Below are positions 57,701 to 64,000 of a stretch of DNA of 64,000 nt, in pieces. A program made the position numbers and the translations under genes. Origin of the DNA: Thiotrichales bacterium (GTDB lineage Bacteria; Pseudomonadota; Gammaproteobacteria; Thiomicrospirales; Thiomicrospiraceae); assembly GCA_016936535.1 (NCBI GenBank), contig JAFGXP010000023.1, forward strand, positions 41,397 through 105,396, in the 5' to 3' direction. The first letter of the stretch is position 1; the number at the start of each line of letters is the position of its first letter. Under the pieces are notes generated by a model that saw only the letters and a program-made list of their open reading frames with translations, was not told the DNA's origin and made no database searches.

Positions 57701-60700
57701 CACTAAATCGGCTTTAGTAATATCCGCCGTTGAACTTAACGCACCGACTGAGTAGTTATCCGCATCTGCACCAGATAAGCTTAGTCCAGTAACATTGACT
57801 GTCTTACCTGTACCCGCATTTTTATCAGCAAAACTACCCACTGCTGTGCCTGTAACACTAACGGTATCCCCTTCAATCGCGGTGACGATAGCACTACCCG
57901 TTAGGTTAGCGTTTGTCGTTCCATCGTAGACTTTGTTGCTTGCGCTTAGGCCTGTGATGCTGATATCTTTTTTGCTGATGTTAGCGGTTGTACTGGCGGT
58001 GCTGCTGGCTAAGGTGTAGTTGCTTGCATCTGTACCAGCCAAGGTAATACCAGTAATATTGACCGTTTTAGAATCGGCGGCATTTTTGTCACTAAAGTTG
58101 CCTGTGGCATCGGCGACACTTAGGTTATCGCCTGTTACCATGCCTGTAAAGCCAGCATTGCTTGTCGTTAAACTGGCCGTTGTGGTGGCATCGTAAACTT
58201 TATTCGATGCGCTAATGCCAGTGACGGCGCTAATGCTGGCTTTACTGATATTAGCCGTTGTGCTGGCTGTGTCGCTCGCTAAGGTGTAGTTGCCTGCATC
58301 AGTACCTGACAAGCTAATGCCAGTAATATTGACCGTTTTACCATCGGCGGCGTTTTTGTCGCTAAAACTCCCTGTGGCGGTGGCGACACTGAGGTTATCG
58401 CCCTGTACCATGTCCGTAAAACCAGCGCTGGTGGTGACGAGCGTTGCACTCGTATTACCATCGTAAGTTTTGTTATTGGCGGTAATACCCGTGACGGCAC
58501 TAATGCTGGCTTTACTGATATTAGCGGTTGTCGTTGCAGTGGTGTTTGTTAAATTATAGTTAGCTGCATCTACACCATCTAAACCGATACCAGTAATGTT
58601 GACTGTTTTGCCATCGGCGGCATTTTTATTAACAAAACTTCCCGCGATATTGCCACCAAGCGTAATTTTGTCACCCGATATTGTTCCAGTGAATGCAACA
58701 CTTTCTGCGAGTACTTTTGCGGTGGTTGTGCCATCGTAAGTTTTGTTAACCGCGGTGAATCCGTTTATGCTGATGTCTTTCTTGGTTATGCTTAACTCTG
58801 CTGTTTGAGAACCTGCATCCTTAAAAACGTAACCCAAGCTAGAAATAAAACCGTCACTATAGGCAATATCGTGCGAGCCAATCACATAATGACCACTCGT
58901 TGAAACATTATCACTCAAAATCTTAAAGCTGGCCGTACCACTTATACCAGCAGTCTGTTCAGTATCACCATCAACAAAACCGCTTAATGCGCTACCGCTT
59001 GGGGTAAAGCTGTTACCGTAAGTGCTGGTTTGACCTGTGGTGGGTGTCACGCTTATGGTTGGTGTAGCGGCATAGAACACATTAATGCCCGACGTTGGCA
59101 TAACACAACCTGCAAAACCACAACTGCCCGTATCTGTCGTTTCGTTGTAGCTGGTGTTGTATAGCTTACCCGTGGTGCTTAAATTACCTTTGGTGAAATA
59201 GGTGTTACCAGTCACATTGTAAGTCGGCAAGAAAATACTGGCGATTGCTGCTTGCAGTGGCGTAGCGACTGAGCTGTTATTTACAAAGCTTGCACCTGAC
59301 CCTAGAGCCACTAGGTTAATTTTGCCTGTACCCGCATTAATTGCACCTGCAGACCCGAGCGTAATGGTGGGGCTGCCTGCATCCTTATTATTGGCATCTG
59401 CACCTGTGGCACCTGCCACGGCAATAAAGTCGCCATTATCAGTGGTAACAACATTGTTAATGGAAATATTACGCCCGGCTTGCAACTTAAATGTGCCGCC
59501 ATTACCGCTGGTATTATCGGCGGTAATGGCTTCGGTAACGGTAATGTCGTTATTGGCTTGCAAGGTCACGGCTGTACCTGCATTGAGCAAGGTCGTAATA
59601 CTGTCTGGGGTGATAATGCTATTGCCGCTGGGGTTGTTGGCAAAGGTGGCGCTACTTACCGCATCACCCGTACCTGTACCGCCCCCACCATTACTGATAT
59701 AAACCTTGCCGCCCTGTGTATCCCCAGTATCCGCGACCGAAAAATAACCGTTACTCAGTACTTTAACATTCACTGCATTGCTACCGCCCAACTGAGCATT
59801 AGCACGATTACCCACAATCGAGTTGCTGGCAGAAATCGCACCAGTGATGCCTGTGCCGCCATTACCCCAAGTGACCGCGCCTGCACTGTTCAGCAACCCA
59901 TTATCCCAAGTTCTAGAAACAACAATATAGTTGCCGTTGCTCAACTCAATTGCAGGAAGTGATCCGACGCTATCGCTGGCGGTGCTACCCACTAAGGAGT
60001 TAGTGGCATCAATCGTTCCTTTGACACCCGTCGCACCATTACCCCAAGTCACTGCCCCCGCGTCGCTAGCAGTGCTACCGTTATCCCATTTAGTCGAACC
60101 CACCACATAGTTGCCATTGCTTAAGGCTTTAATGCCACCATTGCCCACATTGTCATTAGCGACACTACCCACCAATGAGTTACTGGCAGAAACCGTTCCT
60201 ACTGTACCAGCCGTACCATTTCCCCAAGTCACCGCGCCTGCATTAGTAGCGCCAACATTGTCCCAGTTATTTGTTCTCGTAACATAGTTCCCATTACTCA
60301 GAGCTATTACGCCAAAACTACCCACACTATCGCCTAACGTACTCCCCACCAATGAATTGCTTTCGGAAACCAGACCGATACGACTACCCACTCCAGTGGT
60401 GGTATTACCAGAGCCATCTACCCAAGTCACCGCACCTACATCAACAGCGCTATCACTATCCCAAAGACGAGAAGCCACCACGTAGTTGCCATTGGTCAGC
60501 GCGGTTACACCACCCGTACCCACTTGATCATTAGCCTTGCTACCCACCAAAGAGTTGTTGGCATCAATCGTACCAGTCACGCCCGAGGTACCATTACCCC
60601 AAGTCACCGCACCTGTATAAGATATAGAGCCATTACTCCAGCCAGGCGAGTTCACCACATAGTTACCATTAGTGAGTGCCGTTACGCTAAAATTACCCAC

Positions 60701-63700
60701 CTGATCTCCGCTGGTTGTCCCTACCAGTGAGTTACTGGCAGAAACCGTCCCTGTTAGCCCCGTGTTGCCATTCACCCAGGTAACTGCACCAGCCAAGCTG
60801 TTCCAAAAACTACTTCTGACAACAAAATTGCCATTACTGAGTGTGACGACACCAACATTGCCCATACCCACGCTATCATTGGCGGTGCTTCCCACCAGCG
60901 AGTTACTACTAGAAACTGCCCCTGACCGCCCCATAGTGCCATTTAGCGAACCATCCACCCAAGTGACTGCGCCTGCGTTGGTAGCGCCTGTGTTATCCCA
61001 ATTAGCACTTATTACAACAAAATTGCCATTGCTCAGCGTGACAATGGATGAACCAACACCATCGCTGGTGGTGCTACCCACCAAAGAGTTAGCTGAAGAA
61101 ACCACACCGACGGTACCACCGCTGCCATTAGCCCAAGTGACTGCGCCCACATCATAAGCCGCAGCATCATTACCCCAAGCAGAGGAACGGACGACATAGT
61201 GACCATTACTCAATTCAGTCAATTGAGCACCGACACTATCGGCTGTAGCACTACCCACCAAGGAATTAGTGGCATCGATCGTGCCTGTTATCCCAGTATT
61301 ACCATTGCCCCAAGTCGCAGCGCCGACATTACCAATGGATGCAATACCATCACTGCCTTTTAGGTCCCAACCATAAGAGCTAACCACATAATGACCATTG
61401 GTTAAAGCAAGTACGCCGCCAATGCCAACTTCGTCTGCGAATTGACTATTCCCTACCAAAGAGTTGTTTGCATCAACTGTTCCTGATATTCCCGTGGTAC
61501 CATTGCTCCAGGTCACCGCGCCAGCATTAAGAAATGTGCCGTTGTCCCAGTTGGGCGAAATCACCACATAGTTGCCATTGGTCAGCGCTGTTACGCCTTT
61601 GCTACCAACACCGTCATTGGCTGTACTGCCCACCAACGAGTTAGTTTCAGAAACCACACCGCTCACACCCGTGTTGCCATTACCCCAAGTTACCGCACCA
61701 GCATTGGTGGCTGTACTGTCTTTGTCCCACAAACTAGAACGCACCACATAGTTGCCATTGGTCAGTGCCGTTACGCCTGTGCCGCCGACACAGTCATTAG
61801 CTCTGCTGCCCACCAGCGAATTGCTGGCCGAAACCACACCACTCACACCTGTGCTGCCATTACCCCAAGTCACCGCACCTGCATTGCTGTCTGTACTGTT
61901 TTGCTCCCAAAAAGGAGAAAGTACCACGTAGTTACCATTACTGAGTGTCGTCACACCTAAGTTACCCACACTGTTATTGGCAGTGCTACCTGAAAGGGTG
62001 GAAATCAACTCACCATCGGTTTTATATAGATAAACACGCCCGACATTAGAAAGTGTCGTAGCGTCACTAATCAAGTCGCTATTGAACGCGGTAATGACCA
62101 AATTACCATTGCTCAGTTCAGTCACACTTGTACCAAACCCATCTCCACTCGTATTATTGGGGTTGGCAATGGTAGTGACGTTTAGCCCCGCCGCTGCGAC
62201 TTTAATCTCAATATTTTTCGGGTCGAGCAATAGGCTTTTCGCTTTAATATTGCCAATATAAGCACTCAGGTTTTCTTTACCCGACACTTCCACCGCCGAA
62301 CCTGTGGCGTTAATACTACCGTTAAAGGTGGTTTGATTATCCGACCATACCACCACAGTGCCATTTTCACCTTGATTGCTAAGGCTGGTGGTGTTGCTAA
62401 CATTGGTGGTTTGCGCATTGGCAATACGCGCGTCATTGCCTTGCCAGCCGCCACCAATCAGCTGTTCACCCGCTTGGCTAGTACCACTGGTGTCCAGGTT
62501 TGCACCTGCCAGAGTGATGCTGTTCGCCGTCGCATGAATTTGACCGCCTTGCGTAGCTTTAGCGCTCATTTTGCCCGACAAATAAGCCTGTCCACCCGTG
62601 CTAGCGCCACCTGTAATGGCAATCTTACCGCCTTTGCCTGTGCCACCATCGGCATTCAGCTGAGCGCTACTGGCTTGCTGAATGTCATGCGCGGTTTGGC
62701 TAATGGTGCCACCGCCTTGGCTACCGCTAACGCTGGTTTTACCTGAATCAATCAACAGACCCGCGTTGATGCTAATGTTACCGCCCACACCTTGCACGGC
62801 ACTGGCATCGAGTGACCCTGTGTGGCTGACCAAATCGCCTTGTAATTCGATCTTGCCTGCGGCATTGGTGGTTAGGCTTTTCGCTTCGATAATGCCTGTG
62901 TTGTTAATAACGCTAGCGGCTAAATCGCCTGCGGCTTTGGCTGACAATAAAATATGACCTGCATCGGCATTGATCGCGCCACCATTGCTGATGAGGCTAT
63001 TCAGTGTACCCACATTCACTTTCAACTTAACAGGACCGCCCATGTCGAGCGTCACGCTGTCGCCCGAAGCCATGCCCACCAAGCCTTGTTTGGCTGTGAT
63101 ACTACCCATGTTGTCGATTTTAGCGGCAATCATCACCACATAACCACCATCGGCCGTTTTAATATTGCCTTGGTTAATAATGGCGTTGCTGTTCGTACCT
63201 TCAAAGTTAAACTTGCCCGCAGCAAAATTGTCATTGGTGATATTACGCGTCGAAGCCACCAAGCCACCGACGTTTACCTGTGCGGTGGTGCTAAAGAGTA
63301 CGCCATTAGGGTTGATGAGAAAGACTTGGCCGTTGGCATTGATCGCGCCCTGAATGCTCGACACATCGCTGCCCACCACACGGTTCAGTGCAATAGCACT
63401 GCTGCTAGGCTGAATAAAGTTGACGCTATTGCCTTGGCCGATGCTAAACGACTGCCAGTCGATGGCGAGTTTTTGACTGCTTTGGGTGATATTAAGGGTG
63501 TTCGCACTGGATTGACTGAGGCTGCCGCTGCCTAAGGTGACTGTGCCGTTTTGCGGCAAACTCGCGGCAAAGACGCTGGACGAGAGCAGCACCAGGGAGC
63601 CTGCTAGACCTCGAAGGAGGTGGCGCGCTTTGCGACGATCGCTGGTGCCCTTACCGGCTGAGGAGCCTAGCTCGCCCACCGCTTGCCAGACTCCCAGACT

Positions 63701-63733
63701 GGCATTCCAAACAACACGATACACTTTGTTCAT
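54731..63733 (-). CDS. Giant filamentous-hemagglutinin-like two-partner-secretion adhesin (TpsA)
   Basis: ~3000 aa; ESPR signal peptide MNKVYRVVWNASLGVWQAVGE, TPS/haemagglutination-activity domain (LPQNGTVTLGSGSLSQSSANTLNITQSSQKLAIDWQSFSIGQGNSVNFIQPSSSAIALNRVVG...INPNGVLFS), multiple repeat blocks, tpsB immediately downstream. Confidence 0.95.
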   Translation of the reverse strand: MNKVYRVVWNASLGVWQAVGELGSSAGKGTSDRRKARHLLRGLAGSLVLLSSSVFAASLPQNGTVTLGSGSLSQSSANTLNITQSSQKLAIDWQSFSIGQGNSVNFIQPSSSAIALNRVVGSDVSSIQGAINANGQVFLINPNGVLFSTTAQVNVGGLVASTRNITNDNFAAGKFNFEGTNSNAIINQGNIKTADGGYVVMIAAKIDNMGSITAKQGLVGMASGDSVTLDMGGPVKLKVNVGTLNSLISNGGAINADAGHILLSAKAAGDLAASVINNTGIIEAKSLTTNAAGKIELQGDLVSHTGSLDASAVQGVGGNISINAGLLIDSGKTSVSGSQGGGTISQTAHDIQQASSAQLNADGGTGKGGKIAITGGASTGGQAYLSGKMSAKATQGGQIHATANSITLAGANLDTSGTSQAGEQLIGGGWQGNDARIANAQTTNVSNTTSLSNQGENGTVVVWSDNQTTFNGSINATGSAVEVSGKENLSAYIGNIKAKSLLLDPKNIEIKVAAAGLNVTTIANPNNTSGDGFGTSVTELSNGNLVITAFNSDLISDATTLSNVGRVYLYKTDGELISTLSGSTANNSVGNLGVTTLSNGNYVVLSPFWEQNSTDSNAGAVTWGNGSTGVSGVVSASNSLVGSRANDCVGGTGVTALTNGNYVVRSSLWDKDSTATNAGAVTWGNGNTGVSGVVSETNSLVGSTANDGVGSKGVTALTNGNYVVISPNWDNGTFLNAGAVTWSNGTTGISGTVDANNSLVGNSQFADEVGIGGVLALTNGHYVVSSYGWDLKGSDGIASIGNVGAATWGNGNTGITGTIDATNSLVGSATADSVGAQLTELSNGHYVVRSSAWGNDAAAYDVGAVTWANGSGGTVGVVSSANSLVGSTTSDGVGSSIVTLSNGNFVVISANWDNTGATNAGAVTWVDGSLNGTMGRSGAVSSSNSLVGSTANDSVGMGNVGVVTLSNGNFVVRSSFWNSLAGAVTWVNGNTGLTGTVSASNSLVGTTSGDQVGNFSVTALTNGNYVVNSPGWSNGSISYTGAVTWGNGTSGVTGTIDANNSLVGSKANDQVGTGGVTALTNGNYVVASRLWDSDSAVDVGAVTWVDGSGNTTTGVGSRIGLVSESNSLVGSTLGDSVGSFGVIALSNGNYVTRTNNWDNVGATNAGAVTWGNGTAGTVGTVSASNSLVGSVANDNVGNGGIKALSNGNYVVGSTKWDNGSTASDAGAVTWGNGATGVKGTIDATNSLVGSTASDSVGSLPAIELSNGNYIVVSRTWDNGLLNSAGAVTWGNGGTGITGAISASNSIVGNRANAQLGGSNAVNVKVLSNGYFSVADTGDTQGGKVYISNGGGGTGTGDAVSSATFANNPSGNSIITPDSITTLLNAGTAVTLQANNDITVTEAITADNTSGNGGTFKLQAGRNISINNVVTTDNGDFIAVAGATGADANNKDAGSPTITLGSAGAINAGTGKINLVALGSGASFVNNSSVATPLQAAIASIFLPTYNVTGNTYFTKGNLSTTGKLYNTSYNETTDTGSCGFAGCVMPTSGINVFYAATPTISVTPTTGQTSTYGNSFTPSGSALSGFVDGDTEQTAGISGTASFKILSDNVSTSGHYVIGSHDIAYSDGFISSLGYVFKDAGSQTAELSITKKDISINGFTAVNKTYDGTTTAKVLAESVAFTGTISGDKITLGGNIAGSFVNKNAADGKTVNITGIGLDGVDAANYNLTNTTATTTANISKASISAVTGITANNKTYDGNTSATLVTTSAGFTDMVQGDNLSVATATGSFSDKNAADGKTVNITGISLSGTDAGNYTLASDTASTTANISKASISAVTGISASNKVYDATTTASLTTSNAGFTGMVTGDNLSVADATGNFSDKNAADSKTVNITGITLAGTDASNYTLASSTASTTANISKKDISITGLSASNKVYDGTTNANLTGSAIVTAIEGDTVSVTGTAVGSFADKNAGTGKTVNVTGLSLSGADADNYSVGALSSTADITKADLVVTGLTANSKVYDATSTASLTGTARVTALANDSVSLVGTAVGRFSDKNVGTGKTVTVTGNTLTGADADNYNLVQATGLAADITKANLTVTGLSATDKVYDGNTSIGLTGTATVSALANDSVSVSGAAIASVADKNVGTAKAVTVTGNMLTGADAANYNLIQQTGLTADISKKALSITGITASDKVYDANTLANLTGTASLTGVVSTDSVRLNGTAVGSFVDKNVGTGKTVNVTGLSLSGADADNYSVGALSSKADITKASISAVTNIVANNKTYDGNRSAMLVTTSAGFTGMVTGDSLSVATATGNFSDKNAADGKTVNVTGITLGGTDAGNYTLASNTASTTADITKASISAVTGITASNKFYDGSTSASLNKDSVQFNGMVKGDSLSVADATGAFMDKNAADGKTVNVTGISLAGTDAGNYTLASDTASTTANISKASISGVTGITANNKTYDGNATATLVTNTAGFTGMVSGDNLTVATATGNFSDKNAGEGKVVNITDFTLGGTDAGNYILANSPVSTTADITRLNSVTWVGPTTGGNWFDPANWAGGAVPDLSNVANVVLPSDVIVSFNTTNVTAPANASQAVNIDSLMGANDAVGGNLTQTNGSLVVGTGGINLTELTQNGGSINSMGNITAADLAQTNGSLSTTGNLTVSNSFSQSSAGVITVGGNSNITDLTDGVVLGNLNTTGTTQVISRGGNITQNAGTSIVSVGTSSWVAQSSANPATDYDVTLANADNDFVGTVSATGKDINITDKNALNAAVTSIGNSGMSAGGDLVVSGSSTGNLVTNSTGTTRFGATSVGGNLAITSTGDVTQTGALTVAGTTALTAEDKDVTLDNTANQFDGAMSFVAKDVVIGASKIVTVATRDVNSLRFVGKAEATAADVARGSAAQIPVQPVGIDPTGIASVFVATTPIVGDDAANVGTNGVSGGLVFVEVADTPSTHSDDVNNNAKSSTTNSGTSGIDASGFMRVSVVNGGINTGSDNNE
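56947..57031 (-). repeat. 85-bp perfect direct repeat within TpsA, copy A (partner 57730..57814)
   Basis: ttgaacttaacgcaccgactgagtagttatccgcatctgcaccagataagcttagtccagtaacattgactgtcttacctgtacc, identical to 57730-57814; offset 783 bp = 261 codons. Confidence 0.93.
57730..57814 (-). repeat. 85-bp perfect direct repeat within TpsA, copy B (partner 56947..57031)
   Basis: See copy A. Confidence 0.93.
59690..62170 (-). repeat. Fourteen FG-GAP-like beta-propeller blade repeats in TpsA
   Basis: 14 recurrences of (L)xNGx(Y/F)VVxSxxW...(A/V)GAVTWxNG...NSLVGSxxxDxVGxxxVxxL; first and last blades are degenerate but retain (V)GRVYLYKTDG and GGKVYISNG. Confidence 0.7.
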
Positions 63734-63743
63734 ACTAGCGTGG

Positions 63744-64000
63744 TTATACATGGCGAGACTCCTGCACGGGTGAAAATTGAATAAGGTCAGATTGCACTTG
63801 CGTTAACACGCCCGTCCAATCATTAAAAGTTTTTTGGTTATAAATGGTTAAACTGGGATACCAAGGGCTGTCGTTGCGTTGATGCATCCAACGCCATTCG
63901 CTAGCAAAGCGATTGAGCAACCAAGTGGGCTTGCCTAGCGCAGCGGCTAGGTGAACAATGGCGGTGTCGACACTAATCACCAAGTCGAGTTGTTGAATCA
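63744..64000 (-). CDS. C-terminus of a TPR-type/GT41- or GT9-like glycosyltransferase (5' part beyond the window)
   Basis: Reverse strand reads IQQLDLVISVDTAIVHLAAALGKPTWLLNRFASEWRWMHQRNDSPWYPSLTIYNQ..., the nucleotide-sugar-binding C-terminal motif of TPR glycosyltransferases. Confidence 0.8.
   Translation of the reverse strand, partial: IQQLDLVISVDTAIVHLAAALGKPTWLLNRFASEWRWMHQRNDSPWYPSLTIYNQKTFNDWTGVLTQVQSDLIQFSPVQESRHV

Larger units (their letters stand above)
56110..58785 (-). repeat. Ten YDG/MBG-like repeats (~85 aa each) in TpsA
   Basis: Ten recurrences of (I/V)(T/N)x(I/L/F)xAxxKxYD(G/A)xxxAxL followed by (F/V)xDKNxxxGKxVxVTGxxLxGxDAxNYxL. Confidence 0.9.

Noticed and set aside
59690-62170. 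CRISPR-like regularly spaced repeats
   Set aside because: Periodicity is at the protein level (~180 bp, diverged copies, in frame in one ORF) with no short identical repeats or unique spacers
53047-64000. Contact-dependent inhibition (CDI) system
   Set aside because: The TpsA lacks a recognisable VENN/pretoxin motif and toxin C-terminus, and no immunity gene follows; tpsB is downstream of tpsA. It looks like an adhesin rather than CdiA

Overview
64 kb of a gammaproteobacterial chromosome. My guess is a sulfur-oxidiser-like Thiotrichales/Thiomicrospira-type lineage, but this is inference from gene content and style only. Most of the window is housekeeping: clpA(partial)-clpS, a J-domain protein, PhnA-like, YebC-like, H-NS-like, monomeric icd, an RluE-type pseudouridine synthase, mnmA, hflD, ppiD, the mutL-miaA-hfq-hflX-hflK-hflC-DUF2065-hisZ-purA cluster, an Mrp/ApbC ATPase, metG, rsxABCDGE-nth, an RNase HI-like gene, an SMR transporter, a P-type ATPase, a cold-shock protein, a large Cache/SBP/HD-GYP sensor, glnS and rlmJ, and a cobalamin-riboswitch-controlled btuB-cobQ locus. 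The accessory end (about 53.0-64.0 kb, minus strand) is the most unusual part. It holds the end of a TPR-type glycosyltransferase, directly followed by a ~3000-aa TpsA adhesin, then its TpsB (FhaC/ShlB) transporter. The adhesin has an ESPR/TPS N-terminus, 14 FG-GAP-like blade repeats (2 x 7), 10 YDG/MBG-like repeats containing an 85-bp perfect DNA repeat, and only three cysteines. Other specific observations are a 17-bp perfect tandem duplication that appears to have re-set the start codon of the RNase HI gene, intrinsic terminators inside the hfl-hisZ-purA cluster, and a long bulged hairpin in the glnS leader. No tRNA, rRNA, CRISPR array, IS element or prophage was recognised. All calls come from reading the sequence and ORF translations; no database search was run.
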